NCBI RefSeq assembly: GCF_000805335.1
Contig: NZ_KN708638.1
Coordinates: forward strand, 5,616,776-5,680,775
DNA: 64,000 nucleotides
Source: Streptomyces sp. CT34
GTDB lineage: Bacteria > Actinomycetota > Actinomycetes > Streptomycetales > Streptomycetaceae
Reading direction: 5' to 3'
Numbering within the stretch: the first letter of the stretch is position 1; each line of letters starts with the position of its first letter. Both the position numbers and the translations under genes were made by a program. Under the pieces are notes generated by a model. It ran no database searches. It was not told the origin of the DNA and saw only the letters and a program-made list of their open reading frames with translations. Shown here in pieces: positions 30,175 through 37,132 of the stretch.

Positions 30175-30206
30175 GGACCGGGGGCGGCCCTGGCCGTCCC
30201 CGGTCC
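30175..30206 (+). terminator. Stem-loop between atpD and atpC
   Basis: GGACCGGGGGCGGC (30175-30188) pairs with GCCGTCCCCGGTCC (30193-30206) over 14 bp with one G-U pair and a 4-nt loop. It lies inside the operon, 12 bp after atpD, so it may be a partial terminator or RNA-stability element setting the lower atpC output rather than an operon end. Confidence 0.5.
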
Positions 30207-30271
30207 GTACGACCACTAGTATTTGACCCAACATCTGCCACACCAGGCAGGTGGAGACCCGAGGAGCCATC

Positions 30272-30655
30272 GTGGCTGAGCTGCACGTCGAGTTGGTCGC
30301 CGCGGACCGGCAGGTCTGGTCCGGCAAGGCCAGCCTGGTCGTCGCGCGCACCTCGTCGGGCGACATCGGCGTCATGCCCGGACACCAGCCGCTGCTCGGC
30401 GTGCTGCAGTCGGGCCCGGTGACGATTCGTACGGCGGGTGAGAGCGGGGACGGCACCGTCGTCGCCGCGGTGCACGGCGGCTTCATCTCGTTCGCCGACA
30501 ACAAGCTGTCTCTGCTCGCGGAGATCGCCGAGCTGTCGGACGAGATCGATGTCCAGCGCGCGGAGCGGGCCCTGGAGCGAGCGAAGTCGGATGCTGACGC
30601 AGCCGCCGAGCGCCGCGCCGATGTCCGGCTGCGTGCGGTGACGGGCGTTCACTGA
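30272..30655 (+). CDS. atpC: ATP synthase F1 subunit epsilon
   Basis: Epsilon couples gamma to the c-ring and inhibits ATP hydrolysis. The 127-residue protein has the beta-sandwich domain (LHVELVAADRQVWSGKA, then GDIGVMPGHQPLLGVL) and a short C-terminal helical hairpin. The open frame starts at 30251, but the GTG at 30272 has GAGGAG upstream. It ends the ATP synthase operon before a strong hairpin. Confidence 0.94.
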   Translation: MAELHVELVAADRQVWSGKASLVVARTSSGDIGVMPGHQPLLGVLQSGPVTIRTAGESGDGTVVAAVHGGFISFADNKLSLLAEIAELSDEIDVQRAERALERAKSDADAAAERRADVRLRAVTGVH

Positions 30656-30678
30656 GCCCCGTCACCGACGAGATCGAT

Positions 30679-30725
30679 CCTCAGCCGCGGGCCGCCCGGA
30701 GTACCGGAGCGGGCCGCGGCTGAGG
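30679..30725 (+). terminator. Terminator hairpin after atpC
   Basis: The arms 30679-30695 and 30709-30725 pair at 16 of 17 positions (CCTCAGCCGCGG with CCGCGGCTGAGG, one mismatch, then CCGC with GCGG), 23 bp after atpC. It marks the end of the ATP synthase operon; DUF2550 follows. Confidence 0.7.
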
Positions 30726-30771
30726 CAATGCAGGTGCGTTTCCCGAATACACGGCGAGGAGGTCGGTCGAG

Positions 30772-31215
30772 ATGGTCCTCGCTCTGCTTGTGAGCGGCGC
30801 GGTCGTGGTGCTGGTGCTGCTGGGACTGTTCGTCTTCGGACTGAGGCGGCGGCTCATCCAGCGGTCCGGAGGCACCTTCGACTGCAGCCTGCGCTGGAAC
30901 GTGCCGGAGAACGAGTCCAGCGGCAAGGGCTGGATCTACGGCGTGGCGCGGTACAACGGCGACCGGATCGAGTGGTTCCGGGTCTTCTCGTACGCGCCCC
31001 GGCCCCGCCGCCTGCTGGAGCGCTCCGCCATCGAGGTGCTGGAGCGCCGCACCCCGCAGGGCGAGGAGGAGCTGGCGCTGCTCTCCGACTCCATCGTGCT
31101 CGCGTGCCGGCACCGCGGTACCCGCGTCGAGCTGGCGATGAGCGAGGACGCGCTCACCGGCTTCCTGGCCTGGCTGGAGGCGGCGCCTCCCGGACAACGA
31201 GTCAATGTGGCCTGA
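30772..31215 (+). CDS. DUF2550 membrane-anchored protein
   Basis: This 147-residue protein begins with one membrane helix (about residues 2-24, VLALLVSGAVVVLVLLGLF) followed by a basic RRR patch and a cytosolic domain (GGTFDCSLRWNVPENESSG, then GWIYGVARYNGDRIEWFRVF). DUF2550 proteins follow atpC throughout actinobacteria (Rv1312 in M. tuberculosis), but their function is unknown. AGGAGG lies upstream of the ATG. It probably reads through from the atp operon or from its own promoter. Confidence 0.8.
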   Translation: MVLALLVSGAVVVLVLLGLFVFGLRRRLIQRSGGTFDCSLRWNVPENESSGKGWIYGVARYNGDRIEWFRVFSYAPRPRRLLERSAIEVLERRTPQGEEELALLSDSIVLACRHRGTRVELAMSEDALTGFLAWLEAAPPGQRVNVA

Positions 31216-31282
31216 ATAACAGGGGTCTCGGTGGGCGGGGGCCGGTCCCTCGGGCGGAGTCTGGGGGGAGGGGCAACGTGGC

Positions 31283-31336
31283 GTAGCCGTAGCCGTAGCC
31301 GTAGCCGTAGCCGTAGCCGTAGCCGTAGCCGTAGCC
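31283..31336. repeat. Nine perfect copies of the hexamer GTAGCC
   Basis: GTAGCC is repeated nine times without interruption, in the gap between the convergent DUF2550 and response regulator genes. It is a hexanucleotide microsatellite, likely to vary in copy number. No gene is translated through it convincingly. Confidence 0.9.
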
Positions 31337-31419
31337 GTGGACGTGGCACGGGTGCGGTGTGTGCGTAGGGAATATCCCCGCCCCCCGCCCCGTTGTGGCC
31401 CCGCAGGGGGCGCTGCCAC

Positions 31420-31522
31420 CCCCTACGGGATGCGTTCGACCGCCCCCTACGGTGCGTCCCCTACGAACGCGTCCACCAGAGCGCACCCCTACGGCGCGTC
31501 CCGTACGGCTCGTCCCCTACGG
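31420..31522. repeat. Dispersed CCCCTACGG repeats
   Basis: CCCCTACGG or CCCCTACGA occurs at 31420-31428, 31444-31452, 31458-31466, 31486-31494 and 31514-31522, with a CCCGTACGG variant at about 31500. Neighbouring bases (GCGTC, GCGCA) are partly repeated too. The last copy overlaps the stop codon of the response regulator gene. The rest of 31216-31516 contains nothing else that I recognise. Confidence 0.75.
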
Positions 31523-32206
31523 CGCATCCACCCCCAACTCCTGTGCCAGTACGGCCGCTTGCACCCGGCTGCGCAGGTCCAGCTTGGCCAGCAGCCGGCT
31601 GACGTGGGTCTTCACGGTGGCCTCCGCCATCGCCAGCCGCAGCGCGATATCGGCGTTCGACAGCCCCTGGCCCAGACACCCCAGCACCTCCCGCTCGCGC
31701 GGCGTCAGCGCGTCCAGCACCGCCGGATCGGGCGTCCCGCGGTCCCGCGGCGGCCGTTCCGCCGCCCGGGGCCGGGCGAACTCGGCGATCAGCCGGCGGG
31801 TCACGGCCGGGGCGATCAGCCCCTCACCGGAGGCGACCGTGCGCACCGCGGTCAGCAACGCCGTCGCGTCGCTGTCCTTGAGCAGGAAGCCCGCGGCCCC
31901 GGCGCGCAGCGCGCCGAAGACGTACTCGTCCAGGTCGAAGGTGGTCAGCACCAGGACGTCCGCCAGCTGTTCGGCGACCACCTGGCGGGTCGCCGAGACC
32001 CCGTCGAGCCGGGGCATCTGGATGTCCATCAGGACCAGGTCGGGGCGTAACGCGCGGGCCAGGCGGACGGCCTCCTCGCCGTCCACGGCCTCCCCGACGA
32101 CTTCGACGTCGGGCGCGGAACGCAGGATGAGGACCAGCCCGGCCCGTACGGCGGACTGGTCCTCGGCGACGAGGACCCGGATCGGCTGCGCGGCGGCGCC
32201 TGTCAT
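31517..32206 (-). CDS. NarL/FixJ-type response regulator
   Basis: This 229-residue DNA-binding regulator has a receiver domain with Glu15-Asp16, phospho-acceptor Asp61 in LVLMDIQMP and Lys in FLLKDSD, then a LuxR-type HTH near residues 165-225 (LTPREREVLGCLGQGLSNADIA). The ATG overlaps the stop of the kinase gene upstream (ATGA), so the pair is co-translated. Its targets are unknown. Confidence 0.92.
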   Translation of the reverse strand: MTGAAAQPIRVLVAEDQSAVRAGLVLILRSAPDVEVVGEAVDGEEAVRLARALRPDLVLMDIQMPRLDGVSATRQVVAEQLADVLVLTTFDLDEYVFGALRAGAAGFLLKDSDATALLTAVRTVASGEGLIAPAVTRRLIAEFARPRAAERPPRDRGTPDPAVLDALTPREREVLGCLGQGLSNADIALRLAMAEATVKTHVSRLLAKLDLRSRVQAAVLAQELGVDAP

Positions 32207-33453
32207 CGTTGTTCTTCCTCCCCGGCGGCGGGCAGCGTCGCCCGCACCAGCCAGTCTCTTCCGTCCGGCCCGCTCTCGGGGCCGGCGTCGAACTCCCCGC
32301 CCAGCAGGGCGATCCGCTCGCGCATGCCGACGAGCCCGGCGCCGGAACCCGGTGCGCGGGGGCGCGGCCGGTCGGCGTACGGACTGCGGACGATGACGAG
32401 GAGCGTCCCCTCGGGGCCGTGGGCGATACGCACCCGGACCCGGCCGGGCGCGGCGTGCTTGAGGGCGTTGGTCAGTGATTCCTGGACGATGCGGTACGCG
32501 GCCAGTTCGACCGGCGCGGGCGGTTTGGGCTCGGCGTCCGGGCCGGTCAGCCGCCGGGCGTCGGCCAGGTCGAAGGTCAGGCCGCTGCCGGCGCCGTTCG
32601 TACGGGCCTGGTCGACCAGGGCCTCCAGTCCGTCGAGGGTGGGCGTGGCGGCCGGTTCGTCGCCGTGCGGGGTGGCCTTCGGATCCCGTAACAGCCCGAT
32701 GAGGCGGCGCATTTCGGCCAGGCCCTGGACGCTGTTCTCCCGGATCACGCCCAGCGCCTCGCGGGTCGCGGCCGGGTCGTCGATGGTCTGCGCGGCGGTG
32801 GCGTGGATGGCGATGGCGGACAGGTGGTTGGCGACCAGGTCGTGCAGTTCGCGGGCCATCCGGGCGCGTTCGCTCGCCACCGCCTGGGTGCGGTCCATCT
32901 CGGCCAGCAGCGCGGTCTGTTCGGCCCGCAGCCGGGCGGTCTGCGCGGCGTCGCGGTGGTTGCGGATGATCACCCCGGTCCAGGCCGGGGCGGTGGTGAT
33001 GAGCGCGATCCCGATGCTGATCAGCACGACCTGCGGGTCGCGCCACAGCGCCGTCAGCACGATCGTGGCCAGCACCGTCACCAGTACCGAGTGCACCGGG
33101 ATCCGGCGGGCCGCGGCCGGCGGGCCGTACAGCACCGCCGCGTAGACCACGTCGGTGAACATCAGGACGGTGGCGACGAGTGTGCCGGTGGTGAGGTCCA
33201 GTGCCAGGGCCGGTACCGCGACGGCCAGTGCGGCCATCGGGGCCGTACGGCGCATCAGTTCGGCCGCCGACATCGCGGTGAGCGCGAGCAGGGTCAGCGA
33301 CGCGGGCAGGCCGAGGAGCGGCGGCCCGCCGTGCAGATCCAACGCCCACAGCAGCAGCCCGACGAGCAGCCCGCCGCCCGCGATGACCACGTCGAGGCGG
33401 TGCGGCCGGCCGGGCGCGGCGGGGGATCTGGCGGTCACCCCTCCATGAAACAC
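32203..33453 (-). CDS. Membrane sensor histidine kinase (HisKA_3 family)
   Basis: This 416-residue kinase has an N-terminal sensor of about five short membrane helices (residues 20-165), a dimerisation/phosphorylation helix with His204 in MARELHDLVANHLSAI, and a HATPase_c domain ending with a GLVGMRERIALLGG G-box. It autophosphorylates on His and passes phosphate to the regulator encoded immediately downstream. The ATG at 33453 has no clear ribosome site; a GTG at 33438 directly follows GGAGGG, so the start is uncertain. The signal sensed cannot be told. Confidence 0.88.
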   Translation of the reverse strand: MFHGGVTARSPAAPGRPHRLDVVIAGGGLLVGLLLWALDLHGGPPLLGLPASLTLLALTAMSAAELMRRTAPMAALAVAVPALALDLTTGTLVATVLMFTDVVYAAVLYGPPAAARRIPVHSVLVTVLATIVLTALWRDPQVVLISIGIALITTAPAWTGVIIRNHRDAAQTARLRAEQTALLAEMDRTQAVASERARMARELHDLVANHLSAIAIHATAAQTIDDPAATREALGVIRENSVQGLAEMRRLIGLLRDPKATPHGDEPAATPTLDGLEALVDQARTNGAGSGLTFDLADARRLTGPDAEPKPPAPVELAAYRIVQESLTNALKHAAPGRVRVRIAHGPEGTLLVIVRSPYADRPRPRAPGSGAGLVGMRERIALLGGEFDAGPESGPDGRDWLVRATLPAAGEEEQR

Positions 33454-33627
33454 GGCGCCGGGGCCGGGTGCCCCGCCTCCGCTTCAACCGGCTGCTCCCC
33501 GGGCTACATCGAAAGATGCAGCCCCGGATCATCGCCTGCGACGACGTACCGGGCGGTGGCGGCTGGAACGCTGGAGGTGTTCGGTCTGAGCGGTCCGGGA
33601 CTCGGAGCGGCCGGAGAGGAGACTGCC

Positions 33628-34206
33628 GTGGTCGTCACGCTGATCATCGCCTGCGAGGTCGGGTTCTGGGTGCTGCTGGCCCTGGGCCTGGCCCTTCGCT
33701 ATCCGGCGCGGATGCCGCGTACGGGTGCGGCGGTGCTGCTGCTGGAGCCGCTGCTGGAGCTGGCGCTGCTGATCGTCACCGCGATCGACCTGAAGAACGG
33801 CGCCTCCGCGGACTGGAAGCACGGCCTGGCCGCCGTCTACATCGGCTACACGGTCGCCTACGGCCACTACACGATCAAGTGGGTCGACGGGCACGTCGCG
33901 CACCGCTTCGCGGGCGGCCCGCGCCCCGTCAAGCACTACGGCCTGGCCCGTTTCAAGCACGAGCTGAAGCTGGTGGCGCGGACGGTGCTGATGGTCGTCG
34001 TCGCGGTGGCGCTGCTCCAGGGCGCGATCTGGTACGTGGGCCACGACGGCGACACCGCGTCGCTGCGGCACTGGCAGCTGATGAGCCTGCGCATCCTGAT
34101 CATCCACGGCGTGATCGCGCTGACGTACCTGGTCTTCCCGAGCAAGGCACCGCGCCGGGCCCCCTCGGGGGAGGCGGCCCGGCCCCGGGAGAAGTCGCTG
34201 CGCTAG
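33628..34206 (+). CDS. Five-helix integral membrane protein of unknown function
   Basis: This 192-residue protein has five predicted membrane helices (about residues 2-25, 33-55, 67-85, 122-143 and 152-172) and a Pro/Arg/Glu-rich tail. An unusual polar segment YGHYTIKWVDGHVAHRF follows helix 3. I recognise no catalytic motif. The GTG at 33628 has GGAGAGGAG upstream; the longer open frame through the kinase promoter region is spurious. It is transcribed divergently from the two-component genes, which makes it a candidate target or neighbour of that system, but this is only proximity. Confidence 0.7.
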   Translation: MVVTLIIACEVGFWVLLALGLALRYPARMPRTGAAVLLLEPLLELALLIVTAIDLKNGASADWKHGLAAVYIGYTVAYGHYTIKWVDGHVAHRFAGGPRPVKHYGLARFKHELKLVARTVLMVVVAVALLQGAIWYVGHDGDTASLRHWQLMSLRILIIHGVIALTYLVFPSKAPRRAPSGEAARPREKSLR

Positions 34207-34390
34207 GCCCTGTCGCCACACTGCCGGCGTGCGCCCGAAGGGCGGGCCGGGCGGCGTCCGGCGCGGCGAAGGGGGTCCCCCGCCCGAGCCGTGCGAAGCC
34301 GGTTCGAGGGTGGGGGCGCGTGCGGGGCGTCGGCCGGCAGGCGGGAGCGCGACGACAGGGCCCGGGGCCGGCCACGACCCGGCGCACAGG

Positions 34391-34430
34391 TCCTGGCCGG
34401 TTGCTCGGCGTCCTGGCCGGTTGCTCGGCT
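34391..34430. repeat. 20-bp tandem duplication
   Basis: The sequence TCCTGGCCGGTTGCTCGGCG at 34391-34410 is repeated at 34411-34430 with one change at the final base. The second copy reaches the stop codon of the adenosyltransferase gene, which ends at 34430 on the minus strand. Confidence 0.85.
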
Positions 34431-35002
34431 CAGCGCTCGCCGCCCGGCACCCAGAGCACGTCCCCGACCTCCTTGTTGGCCGTCCGGGCCAGGATGAACA
34501 GCAGGTCGGAGAGGCGGTTCAGGTAGGTGGCGGTGAGCGGGTTCATGGTCTCGCCGTGCTGCTCGAAGGCGGCCCAGGTGGAGCGCTCGGCGCGGCGGAC
34601 GACGGTGCACGCCTGGTGGAGCAGGGCGGCGCCGGGCGTGCCGCCGGGGAGGATGAAGCTGCGGAGCTTCTCCAGCCCGGCCAGGAAGCGGTCGCAGTCC
34701 GCCTCCAGCTTGTCGATGTAGGACTGCTCGACGCGCAGCGGCGGGAACTCCGGGTTCTCCACCACCGGCGTCGAGAGATCGGCGCCGACGTCGAAGAGGT
34801 CGTTCTGCACCCGCAGCAGCACCGCGGCGATGTCCTCCGGCAGCGAACCGAGCGCCAGCGCCACCCCGATCGCCGCGTTGGCCTCATTGGCGTCCGCGTA
34901 CGCGCCGATCCGCGCATCGGTCTTGGCGGTGCGGCTCATGTCGCCCAGGGTGGTGGTGCCCTTGTCGCCGGTACGGGTGTAGATGCGGGTCAGATTCACC
35001 AT
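34430..35002 (-). CDS. Cob(I)alamin adenosyltransferase (PduO type)
   Basis: This 190-residue enzyme transfers the adenosyl group of ATP to cob(I)alamin, making the coenzyme B12 used by acyl-CoA mutases. PduO-family motifs are visible: the N-terminal ATP-binding YTRTGDKGTTTLGD, then DLFDVGADLSTP, the VRRAERSTW helix and NRLSDLLFILAR. The length is typical. Mycobacteria keep the same gene near the end of the atp region (Rv1314c). IcmA, encoded at 62.9 kb, needs its product; methylmalonyl-CoA mutase would too. Confidence 0.93.
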   Translation of the reverse strand: MVNLTRIYTRTGDKGTTTLGDMSRTAKTDARIGAYADANEANAAIGVALALGSLPEDIAAVLLRVQNDLFDVGADLSTPVVENPEFPPLRVEQSYIDKLEADCDRFLAGLEKLRSFILPGGTPGAALLHQACTVVRRAERSTWAAFEQHGETMNPLTATYLNRLSDLLFILARTANKEVGDVLWVPGGER

Positions 35003-35516
35003 GAGGCGAGCCTACGCCGCGACGCCGCGGACGTCCTGGGGGCGGAGCGCGCCGCCCCCAGGCCACCGCTGCGGCACGTCCGGCGGGAGCGGTACGAGGA
35101 CCTCTGGAGGAGGGCCTGCGCGACGCGGACCTGTGCGAGCCGGACCTGTACGGGCCTGGCGGCCACTCTCCGGCTCTCCGGCAGGAGGCCGGCGCGGCGA
35201 GCCGCAACGCCGCCTGATGGTGGGTCAGTTCCGCAGTGGGAGAGGTCCTCAACTCCGCGGTGCGGGCGGCCGGCTGACGGTCCTCCGGGGGCGCGCGGCG
35301 CGCCCCGCCGGTGTGATGTCCGTCATGGGGGTCGCGCCGCGGCCCGAAGGGCCTCGTCACGGGGAACGGGATCTCCCCTGCTCGAACGCGGTGGAGAGCT
35401 GGCGGAAGGTCGGGTGACGGGGGCGAGTGACGCGCATCTCTTACCCACCAATCGATCGCCAACGACCGCTAACGTCGCTCTGGACCGTCAAATGCACAGG
35501 GTGTGAGGGGACAGCA
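35003..35516. other. Intergenic region between adenosyltransferase and 3-hydroxybutyryl-CoA dehydrogenase
   Basis: These 514 bases separate divergently transcribed genes. The small open frames in it have no homology-like pattern and no ribosome sites. The right end (35440-35480) is less GC-rich (TTACCCACCAATCGATCGCC, then GCTAACGT) and probably holds the promoter of the dehydrogenase gene. I see no repeats or RNA genes. Confidence 0.4.
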
Positions 35517-36365
35517 GTGGCAAAGAAGCTCGCCGTCATCGGCGCCGGACTCATGGGTTCCGGTATCGCGCAGGTCTCGGCTCAGGCGGGCTGGGACGTG
35601 GTGCTCCGCGATGTGACGGATGAGGCGCTGGCCCGCGGCAAGGGCGGCATCCGGAGCTCGTACGAGAAGTTCGTCGCCAAGGGCAAGCTGGACGCGTCGG
35701 CCGCCGAGCAGGCGCTGGCCCGCATCACCACCACGACCGACCTGGACGCGGTCGCCGACGCGGACGTCGTCGTCGAGGCCGTCTTCGAGAAGATCGAGGT
35801 CAAGCGGGAGATCTTCCAGGCGCTGGACAAGCTTGCCAAGGACGACGCGGTGCTGGCCTCCAACACCTCGGCCATCCCGATCACCAAGATCGCCGCGGCC
35901 ACCTCCCGCCCCGAGCGGGTGGTCGGCACGCACTTCTTCTCGCCGGTGCCGATGATGCAGCTGTGCGAGCTGGTGCGCGGCTACAAGACCAGCGACGAAA
36001 CCCTCGCCGCCGCACGGGAGTTCGCCGAGTCCGTCGGCAAGACCTGTGTCGTCGTCAACCGCGACGTGGCCGGCTTCGTCACCACCCGGCTGATCTCGGC
36101 GCTGGTCGTCGAGGCCGCCAGGCTCTACGAATCGGGCGTCGCCAGCGCCGAGGACATCGACACCGCCTGCAAGCTCGGTTTCGGCCATGCGATGGGTCCG
36201 CTGGCCACCGCGGATCTGACCGGCGTCGACATCCTGCTGCACGCCACCGAGAACATCTACACCGAGTCCCAGGACGAGAAGTTCGCGCCGCCCGAGATCA
36301 TGCGGCGGATGGTCGATGCGGGCGATATCGGTCGCAAGAGCGGGCAGGGCTTCTACGAGCACTGA
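35517..36365 (+). CDS. 3-hydroxybutyryl-CoA dehydrogenase
   Basis: This 282-residue enzyme oxidises or forms 3-hydroxybutyryl-CoA with NAD(P), between acetoacetyl-CoA and crotonyl-CoA. It has the Rossmann motif GAGLMGSGIAQ near residue 9, the Glu in VVEAVFEKIEVK, the catalytic His in VVGTHFFSPVPMMQLCE and the C-terminal helical domain ending in KSGQGFYEH. The GTG at 35517 has GAGGGG upstream; the open frame reaching back to 35427 is not needed. The thiolase gene at 54 kb encodes the enzyme that supplies acetoacetyl-CoA; such enzymes also feed the ethylmalonyl-CoA pathway. Confidence 0.92.
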   Translation: MAKKLAVIGAGLMGSGIAQVSAQAGWDVVLRDVTDEALARGKGGIRSSYEKFVAKGKLDASAAEQALARITTTTDLDAVADADVVVEAVFEKIEVKREIFQALDKLAKDDAVLASNTSAIPITKIAAATSRPERVVGTHFFSPVPMMQLCELVRGYKTSDETLAAAREFAESVGKTCVVVNRDVAGFVTTRLISALVVEAARLYESGVASAEDIDTACKLGFGHAMGPLATADLTGVDILLHATENIYTESQDEKFAPPEIMRRMVDAGDIGRKSGQGFYEH

Positions 36366-36511
36366 TGCCGTGACAGAACTTTGGTCCGATGCCGTCACCC
36401 CGCGGGATGAATTCGGTATCGGTTCGCTTACAGGCGGCAACTTCGCCGTATGAGAGGCAGTCAGATCTGTAGACGACAATGCACCACAACCCATGACATC
36501 GGGGAGCGCAT

Positions 36512-36835
36512 ATGCACATCAGGGGCGACCACGTCGAGTTGGTCGTCGGGGGCCGCCTCGACGTCCGCAGCGCGGCGGACGCCCGTACTGCCCTGCACGC
36601 CGCCGTCGACTCCGGGCGGGGCGATCTGGTGCTGGACCTGACCGAGCTGGACTCGTGGGACGCCACCGGCCTCGGCGTGATCATGAGTGCGCACCGGCGT
36701 GCGGGCCGGGTCAACCGCCGGCTGGTGCTGCGCGGCGTGCCACCCCAGATGCAGCGGCTCCTGGTCGCCACCCGGCTCCACCGCATCCTCGCGATCGAGG
36801 GCGGCATCGCAGCGGAAACGCTTCCCCGGGTGTGA
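36512..36835 (+). CDS. STAS-domain anti-sigma factor antagonist
   Basis: This 107-residue protein is a single STAS domain like SpoIIAA/RsbV. The phosphorylation loop reads DSWDATGLGVIMS: Thr52 stands at the position of the phosphorylated Ser of SpoIIAA (Ser58) and Ala at the preceding one. It would release a sigma factor by binding an anti-sigma kinase, if Thr is phosphorylatable. GGGGAG precedes the ATG. No anti-sigma kinase is adjacent; next, about 300 bp on, is the large P-loop protein. Streptomyces have many such switches, so the partner is unknown. Confidence 0.85.
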   Translation: MHIRGDHVELVVGGRLDVRSAADARTALHAAVDSGRGDLVLDLTELDSWDATGLGVIMSAHRRAGRVNRRLVLRGVPPQMQRLLVATRLHRILAIEGGIAAETLPRV

Positions 36836-37132
36836 TGCGCCGGCCGCGGTGACCGGCCGGGCCCGGACCGTCGCAGCCCGGCCGGGCCCGGCCCAGCCCG
36901 GGAGGAATGCCGCAAACCACACCTTGTCCCCCCGATCCGGGGTGTTCCCGTCAGGATGCCACCCCGCCGTGCGCGGACCGGGGGACCGCGGCTAGGGTGC
37001 GGTTCCCCGCCGTATGCCATCGACCGCGGCGGGGCACCGGACCAGACGCGACGGCTGAGGAGATCCGCCGGAGCCGGGGGAGTGCGGACGGCCGGAAGCA
37101 CCGACGGCACGCACATTCTGGGAGCTAGCAGC

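Noticed and set aside
31283..31336. CRISPR array suspicion from the GTAGCC repeats
   Set aside because: The repeats are contiguous six-base units with no spacers, and no cas genes are nearby.
35003..35516. Small open frames in the gap before the dehydrogenase gene
   Set aside because: They have no ribosome sites and an Arg/Gly/Pro composition typical of translated non-coding GC-rich DNA.
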